Positions 1 to 13,622 of a stretch of DNA of 64,000 bases are shown piece after piece. The position numbers were made by a program, and so were the translations under genes. The stretch covers positions 2,480,001 through 2,544,000 of the forward strand of contig JAVHKY010000023.1 of NCBI GenBank assembly GCA_035079385.1, read 5' to 3'. Source of the DNA: Aspidiotus rigidus (taxonomy: Eukaryota > Arthropoda > Insecta > Hemiptera > Diaspididae). Within the stretch, counting starts at the first letter, position 1. Every line of letters starts with the position of its first letter. The notes under the pieces were generated by a model that saw nothing but the letters and a program-made list of their open reading frames with translations, had not been told where the DNA came from and searched no databases.

Positions 1-2683
1 CTTTGGACAGTCAGAAGAATCTTTTCAATATTTTTCTTGAATTGTACAGTGACTTTCAGATGTAAAACACCATGTTAATATAGTGAAAAATTCCATGTCA
101 ATTTTATCTGTTATTTTGAGGGGTTTTGATCTCTGCGCTCCCAAAATATATTCGGAGAATTTTTCGAGCATGTTTTCTTTTTTTTTTTTTTTCTACTAGG
201 ACTCAGTAGTTACATTAGGCACTTATATGCGATAATCTCTTCCAGTTACGCAACCCGCAATTATGAGGCTCCTATGGGTCTCCGACCGTGAGTCCATGGC
301 TCAAATTGTTTCTTCGAATGTTGTTCTGAACATTCGCACGAAATTTCATAATTTTTTTACAAAATACAAGGTTGACCTCATTTTCTGCACACATCAGCCG
401 CCGGACTAGAAACTTCCTTCTCCAGCTTCTGAGGATGTATGCCAAAAGTTTTTCGAGTGTCTAGATGAGTTCAAGATCATCAAAACGGACGCGAAATTTT
501 TCGAGGATAACGATAGCGGTTTTCCTGCCAAAAAATCGTTCAAAGAATTGTCCCACAATTTTTTTTTTTTTTTTTTCGTTCGAGTTAGTAGAGAAAAACG
601 AATACATTCTGTTATTCAGTCTTATCAATTTCTAGGGCGGATGTGATAAATCCTTCTTCTCCTAAATGTACAAAAATACAGGTTTCTTATCATATCGTTA
701 ATTTTTTGTACGTAGGATTGTAAAATCTCTTTTCACTGTCCTTTTTCTCATCTTCTTGATGCAGAAGTCTGAAATCCGAATTTATTGAGTAAATGCAAAC
801 GTGCAGAAACCGAATCAACGCATTCTTGCAGCGAACACAAGACCTGCTTCTCTATTACAGAGAAAACTCATTTTCTTTTGCCTCGCTTTTAAAACTAAAT
901 TAGCCCTAGAATAATTCTTTCATTAATTTTATATTGTTAAAGTCATTTGACAATTGAGAAATAAATTATCGGGTGCAATAACTTTGAATATTATTTTCAT
1001 TCAAAAATACTCCTGCAATTCCTCATTCGACTGTTCAAATCCATCTTAGACTACCCCTCTCAAAAAAAAAAAAAAAAAAAATCCATAGGCCTAATGTTAC
1101 AGAATATTTGTTTTTAGTTCAAAATCTTGAAAGTTTGTTTTTGATAACCGCGTCTGTAAGAAAGTCTCACATAATAGACTTCTTGGTAATCAGTCTCTCT
1201 TTCCTGTCTAAAAAAATGAGGAGCACAGGGTTGACCAAGATATTTCTGGGAAAAGAATGATTTTAAATTTTCAAAATGTTCGACCTTCGACGAGATCCCA
1301 TAAAACTACGAGTAGACGTACATTATTTGGTTCGTTTGAATGCAAAAAGAGATGAAAGAGGTGGTACTCATTAAGGAAATAGAGGTACCTACTTTTGCCA
1401 ATAAAAAAAAAAAAAGAAAAAAAAAGAAAAGAAAAAGTAGGTAAGTTGGTAGTCTCCTCACTCTTTCTTCGTCTTTTTGAACGAAATAGAGATCTCGTGA
1501 GAAATGTACATTTGGTCTCCCTAGAAAATATTAATGAATACAGGAAGACTCAAGAAAAACCTCCTCCCGAGTAGGTATGCTCTCTGTTTTATAGAACATA
1601 AGTGATCGCTTGATCGATTTTCGTCCACCAACGTTCATGTGATGATAAATTAATTTTTTCTCGATCATTCATGTTTATAATTTCATCATTCTCCCGGAAA
1701 GAGGATTATCGAACTTTATACATCAACTACGAGGGCGATTTGCTACGCGTAATTACTTCCTCTTCGAACGAAATTCTTTTATCTTGATCTCGTATAGTAG
1801 ATTGGAATCCCTCAAGAACAGAATGGACGGTTCTGAGCTCATCTAAAAGTGCTATAAAGTTCTTTTACTAGAGAATAATATCATAAGCTCTAGTTCAGAA
1901 TTAAATTTCAATCATCAGGTATATGTGAACCAATTCTATTCAGGCAGAGGAAGGAAGTAGAACGAGAAGATAATAACATGATCGTGAATTCGTGAGACTG
2001 GGCGTCGGCTTCGCAGGTTTACGATATTGGGCACGACTGCAATCGAACTTCCTAGTGCACTCGATTAATGGAGGATTGATAAATAAATAGTACAGTGTTG
2101 ATCATTCAATATCGTTGATCGCATTTAAAAAATTATTTTGATAGATCTTAAACAATTTCTTTCGTATCGTACGGTCGTACATCGTCATCAAAATTGTAAC
2201 AATACCATTGAGAATTTTGGGAGAACCTGTCAATTGCTTGTGGGCGGAACTCAACTACCTACAAGGAAGAATAATTTTATCGATTCGAATAAAAGTGCGC
2301 GGTTGGTAACATTGAAAATCCAAACTGCCTTCTATTGTGTAATTGTGTTCGTGTGTATCTTATTACTCACACACTCGAGTAATAACATTCATAGCGATGA
2401 TATCAGTTGCTAACTATTATTGAGGATATTCGTTGCCTGTTTGTCTCGCCTGTACCTGAAGAAAGGATTAATTTCCGAATAATTATTCACACGATGAAGT
2501 GATTTCGTCGTTTATCGAACGATCGGCTATCGAAGCGTATTCTAACTCGTTTTGAAGGTAGAATCCATGTTGCTTAAATTTCGCGAACTCATTCTTCCGA
2601 AAGTGTTTTACTCGCCAATTTTTGTACAGTGCAACCTTTTAAAGATATTATTTGTAAAATTTGGATGTGTTTTACGTTTGCAG
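1..2683. other. Upstream region of tropomodulin, no gene seen
   Basis: AT-rich sequence with several poly-T or poly-A tracts (about 178, 560, 1060 and 1404) and no reading frame that looks conserved. It presumably contains the promoter and 5' untranslated exons of the tropomodulin gene that starts at 2711, but I cannot place a transcription start. The segment just before 2684 ends in a pyrimidine-rich tract and AG, which reads as a splice acceptor, so at least one upstream non-coding exon is expected here. Confidence 0.5.
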
Positions 2684-2710
2684 ACATCCTCCAAGAAGAC
2701 CACAACCACC

Positions 2711-5700
2711 ATGACCACGCCGGCTAAAATAATAACCACAACTACGACAGCTGCCGAATTGAAAAAGTATGAAGACATGGACGTAGATCAGCTCCTATCT
2801 CAGTTATCTCCTGAGGAAATACAAATTCTTGCCAAAGAAGTCGATCCTGACGTAAGTACCCGAGATGACCGGATCCACGAAAGGAACCGAATAGGGAAAT
2901 AGATGTATTTGTTTAAAAGTCCGTACGAACCTCATCATAAGTTATATATAGGTACTTTCGAAAACAGAAACTTAGCCGAGAAGTAAACAAGTAACTGAAT
3001 AAGAATTCATGACATTATTCGCCATTCGATTGTCTTTTCCATTTTAAAAATACAAAAAGAAAATTTTCGCTGTCAGTCACCTCTGTGGAACTAAATGAAG
3101 TGAGACTATGAAATTATATTGAATTTGGCAGTTTCTTCGCGTATGTGGGTACGAGTACGTTTTTCGTGAACTGTTTATTTCGCGCTTGCTAGTTATTTTT
3201 GTAAAAGACACGAGAAAGATTAGATATTTAGAATTCAAAAAGAGAGATGTTTATTCTTCGCGATATTGTATGTTGAATCGGTAAGACGAGAATGTAATAT
3301 TTGTAACTCGATGAAAGAGAAAAACCAAAAAAACGATACAATAATTGAAAAGACTAAACTTCGTTTGGCAACGCTGTAACTTTGCAAATGCGGTAATAAT
3401 CGTGGTCCCTGGCACATCTTCAGAATTATATTTTGGATATGTGGGCCAAAATATATGCATCTTTTCTCATAACCGCCGATGTCCTGGAAATTTTGTTTCT
3501 GGGATCTCCTTTTATAAGAATCTCCACGATCGATGCCCAGAATCTTTCTTTTTACTAGTCATTTATTTTGAGGGCTTGTATATTCGACTCACTGTATTTT
3601 TTGCGTTTTTTAGGACAGTTTATTGCCACCTTCTCAACGATGTAGTTATGAATGTACAAAAGAGCCTACTGGACCCCTCAACAGGAAGAAACTGATCGAA
3701 CACATCAACAAACAGGCGTTAGAAACGCCCGATAGACCCGAAAACAAACCTTATGTACCAGGCACCATTCGTGGAAAAAAAGTTAATATCGCATAGTTCG
3801 TTTTAAATTATTCGATATATTATTCTTTTAATCGAGAATTTTCTAAAAAAGGGTGCTTATTCTATAATTTCAGTGGATTCCACCGCAAAACAAGAATCAA
3901 CACAATGATAATGAAAAAATCAAAATTGATCTCGATGATGAATACGAAGTGGCACTTGACAGTGCGTCTCAAGAAGAAATAATCGATCTTGCAGGTTCGT
4001 ATTAAAAATCCAATCGATTATATTATAGACTGTAATCGCCAGAACAGATAAAATACCTTGATCGATTTATAGCTATTCTCGGTTTCCATTCGATGATGAA
4101 CCAAGAGCAATATCACGCATCGTTAACAAATAAAGGACAGCCGGTCGGTTTGGGCTGGGACGGAATTACAAAAGCAACGAAGCCAAAGGTATTTCCTCCA
4201 GAACCTCCGAATAATACAGACCCGGATGAATCGATAAAACGAGTCAAAAATGACGACCACTCGTTGATCGATTTGAATTGGAATAATATTAAAGTACGTA
4301 ACTTTGTCTCGATAAATTACCTGCCTTACTTGTGACTTTTCTAATTCATTTTGTTCTTCTGAAAATGCAGAATATATCTGATGAAAAATTCGAACAGCTG
4401 TTCGCCGCTTTACCCGATAATACACATTTAGAAACATTAAGTCTGAGCAATACTGGGCTTACAGATCGAGTTGCTATAAAACTTGTTGAAGCCTTGGAAA
4501 AGAATAGCACGTTGAAAGTGGTCAAGTTAGTATTGTACCTTCAATGATATTCGCAATGTTATCGACTGCTTTTTCAATTTGACTATTATTTCAGTGTTGA
4601 AACGAACTTCATAAGTCCCGTTGTGATTGTTCGTCTTACGAAAGCTCTTTTAAAACAAAAAGTGATAGAAGAATTCCGCGCTTCAAACCAAGTAAGATTC
4701 AATAGTTGGAATGTTCTAGTGGTTACAGTAGTTTTTCTTCGTGTATGATTTTCAATGAGAGAAAAAATTCTTAGTAATTACGAACATCGGTGCAGAAGGA
4801 AAGAATAAAAACGTATTGTCATTGACGTCAGTAAATTTTTGAACAAATTTTCATCGCATCTCCGCGATTTGAGTATTCAATAATACGTTCAACAGTTGGA
4901 CTAATATTATTTCTGGCAAACTTCAAGTTTGCTGGTTTCCAAGTGACGACTAAACAATTCTAAAAAAATTGTGCAGTACTGTATTATTGATTTTATTGTG
5001 CTTACAGAGATCGCAAGTGTTAGGGAATAAAATCGAAATGGAAATTACCAAATTAATCGAAGCTAATCCAACAATATTAAGGTTGGGACTACATTTAGAG
5101 TATAATGATGCTAGACATAGAATCTCTGCACATTTACAACGTAACCTTGATAGGAGTAAGTATCTGCGACAAAATAGTTCAATAAATTATAGCATTACGA
5201 ATTTTAGTCTTACGTTACAGAAGTATAAGTTTGGAAGACGTTTGCGGTCTAAACCATTGATAGTTTATATTATTCATTACTTTATTTTACTCAGTCTTAA
5301 GAGACGGAAAGATCTGTTCGTGTATTCTTTTCATAAAAACCCTTCATAATTTCAATGTGGCGCTTTCTGAAGGTAATGTAAAGAGAATGGTTATTTTGCA
5401 CGTTATTTTGTGGCGTGACCCTGACTTTTATCATCCGTTTGAAATCGTGGCATATTTCGATGATGACCAGAACTTTTTTTTTTCTTTCTTTCTTTGATAC
5501 TGTTTAGATCGACGAAACAACGTGAGAGCGAGGTATAGCATATCTCGCGATAAGAGGTCTGGTAGTCTCCGCATAAAGCCTCGTTTATGATACCGTACTT
5601 ACGGAATTACAAATATCCAGGTTTTGAGTCACCCATTCGTACAAATTAGACCCAGTAGAATTTGATAGAAATTTTTCCCTAACATCGCTTTATATTAGTA

Positions 5701-6871
5701 GATCGTAGACGATCCTCTGAATCCCTTCCAGGTGCATCTTAGTTGTATTAAATTACTATAATATCGAATATTCATTTGTCGTTTGTTATCAACACCTGTG
5801 AGTAAAACATTATTTGTGTGTGCGCGTGTGATTTATGAAAACTGCAGTACGAAAAGATACACCACTGAGAAGTAAATTCAGATTTTTCAAAATGGTTCCG
5901 CCAGTTAAGAGAATTTTTGGGAGAAAATTCGGCTAAATACGTTCTCATTATGTTCTCGTCCATATCTGCGTTTTTATATTCCGTACGTAAAATTTTGATA
6001 ATGACTGACGAACTCGCAATGGCATATTTTCCTTAATGCTTTGCCGAATATTTACCTCGGTATTGTTTTCTCTTTCTTTTTCTTCTCGACTGAAATAATG
6101 AATAATTCGTATGAAGGCCTTATTACTTTTTTAACGCAGTAGAAGATTGATTTTGAGCATTATCGAGTGTAGGAACTTCATCGAACCGAAAAATGGAATT
6201 ATGAGATTGTACTCTGACGAATAAACGCGAATGTTCTGAATAACAATGAAATTTTTGAATCGCGCCTCCGTCCATATTTTCGTATATGACCGAAAAAATT
6301 TTCTGCTAAAAGTTCTCAGTTGCCAGACTCAAGTTGATTACGACTGCTCTAGTAACTGAAAATTTTCCAGGTGTTTTTTCGAACTTTCGATCATTGTCCT
6401 CATCATGAAAGAGGGCGTTGTGGGTAAAATCCCCACATAAACCGCTATTTCGTAGATTTACATCTCATCTGTAGATCGAATGATGAATTTCGTGCCGATT
6501 CGACTGAAAACCGGTCGCTTTCTTTGATTTGCCGATTAACATCGCTTGTTGTTCCGTGGATATAATTAACAGCGTTGATTTTGACGAGTTTGTGTGCAAA
6601 ATAATCCACCTAACTTGAATCAGTTCGATAATTATTTAGATTACTTCTAACACGTTATCTTCCTATTTATCAAAATGAAAAAGAAATAAAAGGAAGTGTT
6701 ATACAACTTTATTATCGTTCCTTTATATTAATGAACGACTTGTTGTTTTTCTATCGCTATTAAAATTACCTACTCGTAGCCTTTCGAGTTAATAGTGTTA
6801 CCATTATTGTTGTTACATTAATGTTGTTTATGATTGCAGTACGCCAAAGTCGTATTGGAATGTCATCCTAA
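2711..6871 (+). CDS. tmod: Tropomodulin, 8 coding exons, 360 aa
   Basis: Tropomodulin caps the pointed end of actin filaments together with tropomyosin and controls thin-filament length in muscle and the membrane skeleton. Coding exons joined by GT..AG introns, with phases that agree: 2711-2851, 3614-3781, 3874-3994, 4073-4293, 4371-4525, 4595-4691, 5008-5155 and 6840-6871 (TAA). The sum is 1083 nt, 360 aa, the normal family length. Recognisable blocks are the Thr-rich insect-type N-terminus and the LLSQLSPEEIQILAKEVDPD tropomyosin/actin-binding segment (residues 28-47), EHINKQALETPDRPE, the linker HSMMNQEQYHASL and KGQPVGLGWDGI, then the leucine-rich-repeat actin-binding domain including EFRASNQ and VLGNKIEMEI. 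The start at 2711 was chosen because it follows the acceptor at 2682-2683 and gives the Thr-rich start seen in other insects. An open extension back to 2552 runs across the acceptor tract and is probably intronic. The last exon adds only IRQSRIGMSS and is the least certain join. Confidence 0.92.
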
Positions 6872-7206
6872 TTCATCAGCCTTAATAGGTACCTACACCA
6901 ATTTAATACATTTAGTAGTGTATTGTATCTGAGACAAAGAAGTACGATACGTGTAAAGGTATTTGGTCGCGATCTAATGAGGTGTATGAAGCTTTCTGCT
7001 TGTCATTATTATTCCATCACATCGCTACGTTCTTAATTGCACTATAATTTTTTTCCCCCATTTCTTCGCTAGTATCCAGCGTAGGTTATTTATTTTTTCT
7101 TTGGTGGCAGTTCATATAAGCTTATTTGAAAAAAAAAAACATTAAATGTACCTATGTAGCTTCAGTATGTGAAATCAACAATAGTCTTCGATAATCCTAA
7201 AAATGA

Positions 7207-8195
7207 TTGCAATTGAGATCGGTCACTTCTAACAAATTTTTCCCAAAAATTCAGTTCTTTTTCCGACTTCGGAAAACTGGATTTTCAACGTTTGCATTCG
7301 TTTCCTCGGCTCCCTTTTTTTCCTTCCTTCAGCTCCCAAAAATCACTACTTCTTTCATTAGAATTCCATCTCAAAAAGCCCTTTTTTCCTATCTATTCGT
7401 CCGTCTCTCCCTCGGCATCACCTCACATTCGCTTCTTCTCGGCTAGCTTACCGAAATCACTCAACCTAATTTAGATTAGACACATCGAAGCCATTATCGT
7501 TAATGATTTCCCTCTCAAAACTTGTGCTTTACATGCAGATCCAAATCAGATTCCGAAACCCTCGGCCTCCATCTGCTGTTCTGGCTTACTCACCTCTCTC
7601 TTCTCCTTCTTTCCATAATTTCTCTCCGACTCTGCAAGATCACTTCTCCTCTACCCTATCGTTCAGCGCATATATCTTAATATCTTCACTATCTTCTATT
7701 GTTCTCCTTTGGATTCCTGGTCATATCGACTCTCCAGAACACAATATCCTGCTCTCCTCCTCGGTCACTGAACCCTCTCTTTCCCCGACCTATAACTTAA
7801 AATCTTACGATCTCCCTTCTATTATCTCATCATCAATCCCGATAAAAGTTCAGAAATTCCCGACCCCTGGTCCTCTTCAATTTTTTGTTCGCATGCCATG
7901 AAGAAATAGTCATAGCACAACTTGGAATTAGGCTCACCCACCTAACCCAAGCCTTCCATCACCTTGGGCTCTTCGCTCCAACTTATGGCAATACTTCTTT
8001 ACTGTGGAACTATCCTATTGTTCATACCTCTCTAAAAAATCATTTTCTGCCCCCTCTCAAGCTTCCTTTGCTCTCTCCAACGACTCAGAATCCATTACAA
8101 ACACTGCACTCCAAAATTCCTCCGGTCCACTTACAATTATAAATCCATACAACTCAAATGCTTCTTCTCAAGCTAATAACCTCCTGTGTAGTTGA
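7207..8195 (+). mobile_element. Decayed 3' end of a Jockey-type non-LTR retrotransposon
   Basis: Two open stretches in different frames (7503-7901 and 7885-8142) resemble the end of a non-LTR retrotransposon pol. The first contains IVLLWIPGHIDSPEHN, a variant of the RNase H motif usually written WxPSHxGIPGNE. The second contains VIAQLGIRLTHLTQA, a variant of the LxRLRIGHTRLTH motif that follows it, before the Cys/His tail. The key acidic residue of the RNase H motif is altered and the two parts are out of frame, so the copy is dead. It lies inside the long 3' intron or downstream region of tropomodulin, in the same strand. Confidence 0.6.
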
Positions 8196-9125
8196 ATAGC
8201 TCGCAAAAAAAAGAAAAGAAATTTTTTTCAACGAATTTTTTCGATTTCTCGTCTTAAATTTTATTCGCATTTATTGCGTTTCGTGTACTACTCGACGTCA
8301 TGTATCGGTAATTTATCGTTTCCCGATAATAACTACTGTTCTTAATTTACTCTGGCCCCAATTTGCAACTTTAGGATTGGTTGTTGGCTTCCCTTTCTAT
8401 TTATTGGAACTATGTTTGTAGAATTTCCTTCCATATTTAAATTTCAACTTACATTGAGCACAATTCGATAATTTGACGTCTCCTTCATTGTAGGAACGGA
8501 AGTGTCGAATAACTTTATTGCAATAGTGATTTAAATCACATGTGATTATTAAAATCTTAGAAACAGATATCTGAATTAAATATTTTTACGGTCAAAAAAA
8601 TTACTAAAATGTGACTTACGAAAAATCATACCTATTTACTTACTTCCAGTGATGATACCTTCAATTATTGACAATCAATGTAACGAAAATTAAGCTACAA
8701 ATTTTAAAACTTGATTCTGTACCTCCCTTCTCTACCTTCGTTATCAATATTATTTTTTTTACGAAATTGGTAGCAGTAATGAATTATGGTTTCATTTTAA
8801 CCTACCCTGCGCGCCTTTATCTGCTGTAAATTGCTGACTCATTGTAGATTGGTGGCTGAGCGAAATTTGATACTACTCTTATTATCTTGGTAAAATAAAT
8901 ATGTGTTCTAATTCAAACATTTACTTGTACAGCTTGTTTTTATTATAAAATCAGTACTTTTTTCATTTTCATGTTAGGAAAGGATAAGTAAACGTGATGA
9001 AGATGTGAAACAGCATTAAATGATTAAGAATCTGCTCGCCGTTTCTAATCATTTAATGTGAATCGATCTCTGCACGGAAAAATTCTTCATCAGTATAATA
9101 TTTGTAGTTCGGGGATTGACTTATT
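8196..9125. other. No gene seen
   Basis: AT-rich intronic or intergenic sequence without a supported reading frame or a recognisable repeat. A short inverted match surrounds 9016-9060 (catta-aatgatta ... taatcatttaatg). Confidence 0.4.
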
Positions 9126-9376
9126 CAGGGTTGCCACTTTTCTGGAAAAACTGGAATCCAGGGAAAAGTCATAGAAAAGTCAGGGAATTTTGAGAAATTT
9201 CTCAAAAGTCAGGGACACTTTTGATTTAGTTTCCGCGCGATTTGCGATAAAGAAAAAAAAGATAAGTTTATTCATAAAGAATGAACAAATGAAGTTGCAA
9301 AAAAAGTCGTGGAAAAATATTAAAAATACCTGGAAAAGTCAGGGAATTTCGTAATTGAAAAAAAGTGGCAACTCTG
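9126..9376. mobile_element. MITE with CAGGGTTGCCACTTTT ends, 251 bp
   Basis: The left end reads CAGGGTTGCCACTTTT. The right end, read in reverse complement, is CAGAGTTGCCACTTTT, one mismatch in 16. The element is flanked on both sides by TTATT (9121-9125 and 9377-9381). The interior is made of short 'AAAGTCAGGGA' repeats and has no coding capacity. The superfamily is not certain; the CAGGG ends would suit a hAT- or P-like non-autonomous element, but a 5-bp duplication is not typical of hAT. Confidence 0.75.
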
Positions 9377-9429
9377 TTATTGAATGATCAGATTGAATAA
9401 ATTTTATTTGTAAGTTTATTTATTTAATT

Positions 9430-10091
9430 TTTTTTTTTAACGAGCTATCAGCTACACTAGGGCTATCTAGCTCGGTGTTCAAGAGTATTCGATTGTTGTG
9501 TTGTGAAATTAGTTAGACAGTAAGAAAGGTGAAATAATATTGAATGGAATTAGTGTGGACAGTTGGGTTTGTTGTATGTTTCTGGAAGAACAGAGAGGTG
9601 CGAGTTGGAAGTAGGAGAAAAAATAGTCAACTGTTGAATTGTTTGGTTGGCAACAGCGGCGAGGTGGAGGGGTTAGAATGTTAGGGTTGGTTATGTGAGA
9701 GTAATTTTTGTGTGGCTTATTCTTAGACAGGAAAGAATCACTTCTTCTAGTCTTGTCTCTCTGATGGATGATGACCAGGGAACGGGATTTTTTTTTATCT
9801 AAAGGAGTTTGCTGTTACAGTAGATTGATTTTGCCAAAGTAAGTTCCATAATTGGGCGATGACTAGGGGTTGTACAGAGTAATTATCAGTTATTTGGTTG
9901 AGGGAGGTAGCTTGTTTGGCGGCTTGGTCAAGGGCGTCGTATTCAGGGAGGCCAATGTGTATGAGTATCCATATGAAGATTATTTGGTTGTTGATTGAGT
10001 TTAAAGCATGAAGTGTGAGAACAAATTTGGAAGTTTGGGTCTTATGTTTACCCGAATGATGACCTATAACCATCCTCGGTCTATTTGTCAA
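9430..10091 (-). mobile_element. Decayed non-LTR retrotransposon 3' end, RNase H domain
   Basis: On the minus strand 10091-9795 encodes a segment with SVLTLHALNS-like text followed by QIIFIWILIHIGLPEYDALDQAAKQAT, cited here only as the pattern IFIWxxxHIGxPxxDAxDQAAKQ. This matches the RNase H domain of Jockey-type elements. Further downstream, in another frame at about 9750-9690, RLEEVILSCLRISHTKITLT matches the motif that follows RNase H in intact elements. Frameshifts and stops separate the parts, so it is a fossil. It is opposite in orientation to the similar fragment at 7.2-8.2 kb. Confidence 0.65.
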
Positions 10092-12272
10092 TGTAGAAAT
10101 TCTCCTAGTTTTCTGACTTGGGATTCAAACTTACGTCGATATTCTTTTGTTCTTTTTTTTTTTTTTTTTTTTTTATTCTACCAATCTGAGTTTCTAGTTT
10201 CTTTTTCATTTTGATTTATCAATCCTACGAAGAAACAAGTATGTTCTGGAAACATCACTGCGAATAAGCTTCAGATGTTACGATTGTAATGTAAATCGCC
10301 TGTATTTAATGTTTTCTGTTTTGTTCAACACTTCGGAGGAGAAAACAGAAACCTATTTAAAATGACTATTTATTTTTCGATGATATGCTGTTACTCCCAT
10401 GCATGATTTGTTGTACGAAATTGAATTTACATGTATCTAAACAGAGGATCAGGCGAGAGCTTAATATGAAGTAAGTAAATTGATTGAGGTACCTAATTTT
10501 TTTTCTTTATTCGAATTTTTACAAAGAATTTGATATGCTTAATGAATTCTTGAAGTATTTGTTTGAAGGAAATTAGAGAAAAAAAAATGTATTAAGGGTT
10601 TATTGACGAAGTTGATTAAAAGAAGCAGGAATCATGTTTTTAAAAAGGTCTCTGACCATCTTCATAGGGTTTTTAAATCAAGAACAGTGGAGAGCTTCAT
10701 AGCCTGAAAGTAAGAATCATTCCGAATCTTCCTTTTGATATAATTTATGTAGCTCGATGGTCTCGATTCAAAATTTCTCCAACTTTCCTCGTGATACAAA
10801 TATTGTTAGATGATTGAAATTTTTTCAAGTCCACCCCCCCCCCTCTTTCTCTCCTGATGTGCATTTTTTAGAGATCATAATTTATCCTAGTCTTTAACAC
10901 TACGTTGGGAAAAAGAGAAGGAAAAGTATAGGACTTAGAAAAATTCCGCGCGCACGGAAAGAAGATCTTTTATAAAACAGCTCTCTGATAATTTTTGGTC
11001 TGTGACCAACAAAGTAATCGGAATGTATTACCGTGCCTGTTAAAATTTTAAAATTTAACTAATTACCGACCATTCCCGATGTACTGTCAACATAGTGCTC
11101 GTATTGCGACAGCATCTTTGTCTTGAGAAAAAATTCTGAATTCTTATTCCCTTGCATTCTTTACTTTTTTTTTTTTTTTTTTTTTTTCTTTTTTTAGTTC
11201 TAGAACTGCCATTCATCTTTCTTTCCAACCTCTTAGTATACGTTCTTGTGTATAGAAATATTTTTTTTCTCATTAATTTTACCGAACTTTGCAACTACAC
11301 TTGAAATTAAGGGCTCAGAGTGGACTTATAGAGACAATAAGGATAAGTGTGAATTTGATGTTGTTGTAGAAATTGATGAATCGCAGATGATTTGCTCGTG
11401 CTTATCTGAAAGGGAGTTCGTGATACACATCAAGATCGAATGGTGGAGTCAGATGTTTTCGAGAGCTAGTCGAAAGAAGATAGATCGTCATCATTGCAGT
11501 ATAGGCATGACGTGAGTGAGACGGGTTAGGATAACTTTTGGCGTCGGGAAGGGCGATTTGAAGTAGACCAAGGAATTGGAGCTCTTTCAATTGATCAGAG
11601 TTTATTGAAGGATAAAGAGGTCCAGAAATCATGTCAGGAAGAGAGAATTCGAGATCATAAAAGGGAGAGGAAGAGGGATCAGTTAAAGAAGGTCCACTAC
11701 GTCATTTTCTTTGAGGTCGATGTGTCCGGGTGAGGATGAGGAAGAACTTCTTGAAATAACAGTTCAAAATTATCTCGAAAATACCATTCAAACTCGAGTG
11801 AGGCCATGGTGGAATGCATGTGTCAAATTCCCTATGTGCTCGCTCATATCAGCCTTCGAGAGTTATGTCAATCAAAGGTCTCCTCATTATTATGTTTTGT
11901 AGCCGTATTTTAATTACGTTGTAGAAGATTTTTTTTTTTTTTCTCATTCTTATCTTCTTTACTCGTTGTTGGTCTATTTTCGATCTTGAGCGAATAACTT
12001 TTCTCGCTTCCTATCGCATGATTAACTTCGCACGCTTTCTTGTACGCTGGCTTCAATAGTGATAACAAGTTTCTATCGCTATACCTAATATCAGGTAAAT
12101 TCAACTATTTTTAGATAATGACGATAGGCTACTTATTATTATAAATAGATCAAAAACATTAGGCTTATTCAATTTTTTTTTAGAGAATACTTGAATCAAT
12201 ATATTATGTACGCGCTATTTTAGATTTGTTCTCTGTCAATTTTGTTAATTTTTGTGGTTTCTTTGTAACCAG
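10092..12272. other. No convincing gene; weak coding-like stretch at 11.25-11.9 kb
   Basis: AT-rich sequence with long poly-T runs at 10149, 11167 and 11930. Short open frames on both strands between 11246 and 11902 have a more protein-like composition than their surroundings (for example LLQIALPDAKSYPNPSHSRH on the minus strand), and could be the remains of a retroelement. I do not recognise a family. Confidence 0.3.
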
Positions 12273-12355
12273 GTCGTGCACGTCGTATGGGTCATTTCGC
12301 CCGACAATTCACTGGCGGCTGGTTGGTGCATCGCTACGCTGCTTTTAATGGCTAA
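12273..12355 (+). CDS. tmod: Possible alternative last exon of tropomodulin
   Basis: A pyrimidine-rich tract and AG at 12271-12272 precede a segment that continues the phase left by exon 7 (the A at 5155). Spliced there it encodes 27 residues beginning SRARRMGHFARQF and ending HRYAAFNG before TAA at 12353-12355. The segment is richer in GC and in Arg, Gly and aromatic residues than the surrounding AT-rich sequence, which suggests coding selection. It would replace the ten-residue tail from exon 8 and give a 377-aa isoform. Alternative C-termini are known in invertebrate tropomodulins. The 6 kb intron needed contains retrotransposon scraps, so this is an inference. Confidence 0.45.
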
Positions 12356-13622
12356 ATCTACGATACCTTTATACAATGGCAATGCGTATTTTTATTTGAT
12401 TTTCTTTTCTATTAGCTCTTCGTTTGTCAGAGACAGCAATGTAAACTTCTTTTCACTTAGCCATACTATCTTTTAAGGCAGAGTCTAGTACGATAATTCA
12501 AATTTTTGTTCTATTTTCCTTACGTATGATACGGCAAGAACCCACGTATTTTTTTTATTTCTGTATATACAATTGTCTGCCTGTGTTATAAATTAATCAA
12601 AACAATTATTATTTATCTTGATTATTTTTTTTTTTTTTCTAGTTTGCACGTGTATTTGTATTTGACATATATATTTTTCCTATTAATAATTTAATTTATG
12701 TACCTATGTTATATTGTACCTTCTCTTTAGGCTTAAATGCCTGAAACAGCGCGCCATTTTTCGGAAAGGTTCATGTTTTTATTTCTTAATATTCAAGTCA
12801 AACATTAATTATAATATTTTTTCAGTTTCTCTACAAGTAGTTATTCGATGTTCGGCGCCCACAATGAAAGTAAAGTGTTTAAGCGATGCGTCTTGATTTA
12901 TTATTACTTAGTTTTTAAAACAAATGTCTTGATGAATTTCCTTTCGAATTTGCAAGAGATTCATGACTTATCACATTTACTCTTCAAATCCTAATTAGAT
13001 GCCCAGTTTCTTCGAAAATTGAACAGTTCTTTATTTTCTTCAATTTCCTCATTTAAATGCGCAGAAAATGAATGATGCTCCGTACATTAAGTTTTGAGCT
13101 CCACGAATGATGAAAATGCAATAGGTCTGATTCCATGACACCATTTATTGCGACTGATCCTAATTTAAAAACATGGGTCGTAAACCAATATTAAAATTGT
13201 AAGTTTTTTAGGTATAAGTTAGTGATCTGTCATAACTTCAAATTGGATTGCGATTTAACATCAGTGATATTTGTAACATTGATAGGTACCTATTGTACGT
13301 TTTTAGTCTAAACATCTTGATTTTAAAAACTCGGTCCAGAAATATGCAGATTTTTTCTTGGTGCGTCTTCGGTCACTCCTTTGAAAATCTACAGACACTA
13401 CTCCAAAATGATATCTAAAAAAAATTGATGACATTTTATTTAGAAGAAATTACGGTCCTCAAAAACAACAGTATTGTAGGACGAAATTTTTTGAATTTAT
13501 TTTCGGACAGTATTCAGTTCTGATAGTCTACTGGAAACAGCTGAAGTATGATTTTAATAAGTTAAAAGGTAGATTAGGTAATGATTAGGCCAACCTATTT
13601 TATGCGCTGTATTGATGCTATA
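12356..13622. other. Intergenic, no gene seen
   Basis: AT-rich sequence beyond the candidate alternative tropomodulin exon. I see no conserved reading frame. Several AATAAA-like hexamers occur but none can be tied to a gene end. Confidence 0.4.

Noticed and set aside
2552..2710. In-frame N-terminal extension of tropomodulin
   Set aside because: It crosses a pyrimidine tract and AG acceptor, and its residues do not resemble the conserved Thr-rich N-terminus of insect tropomodulins.
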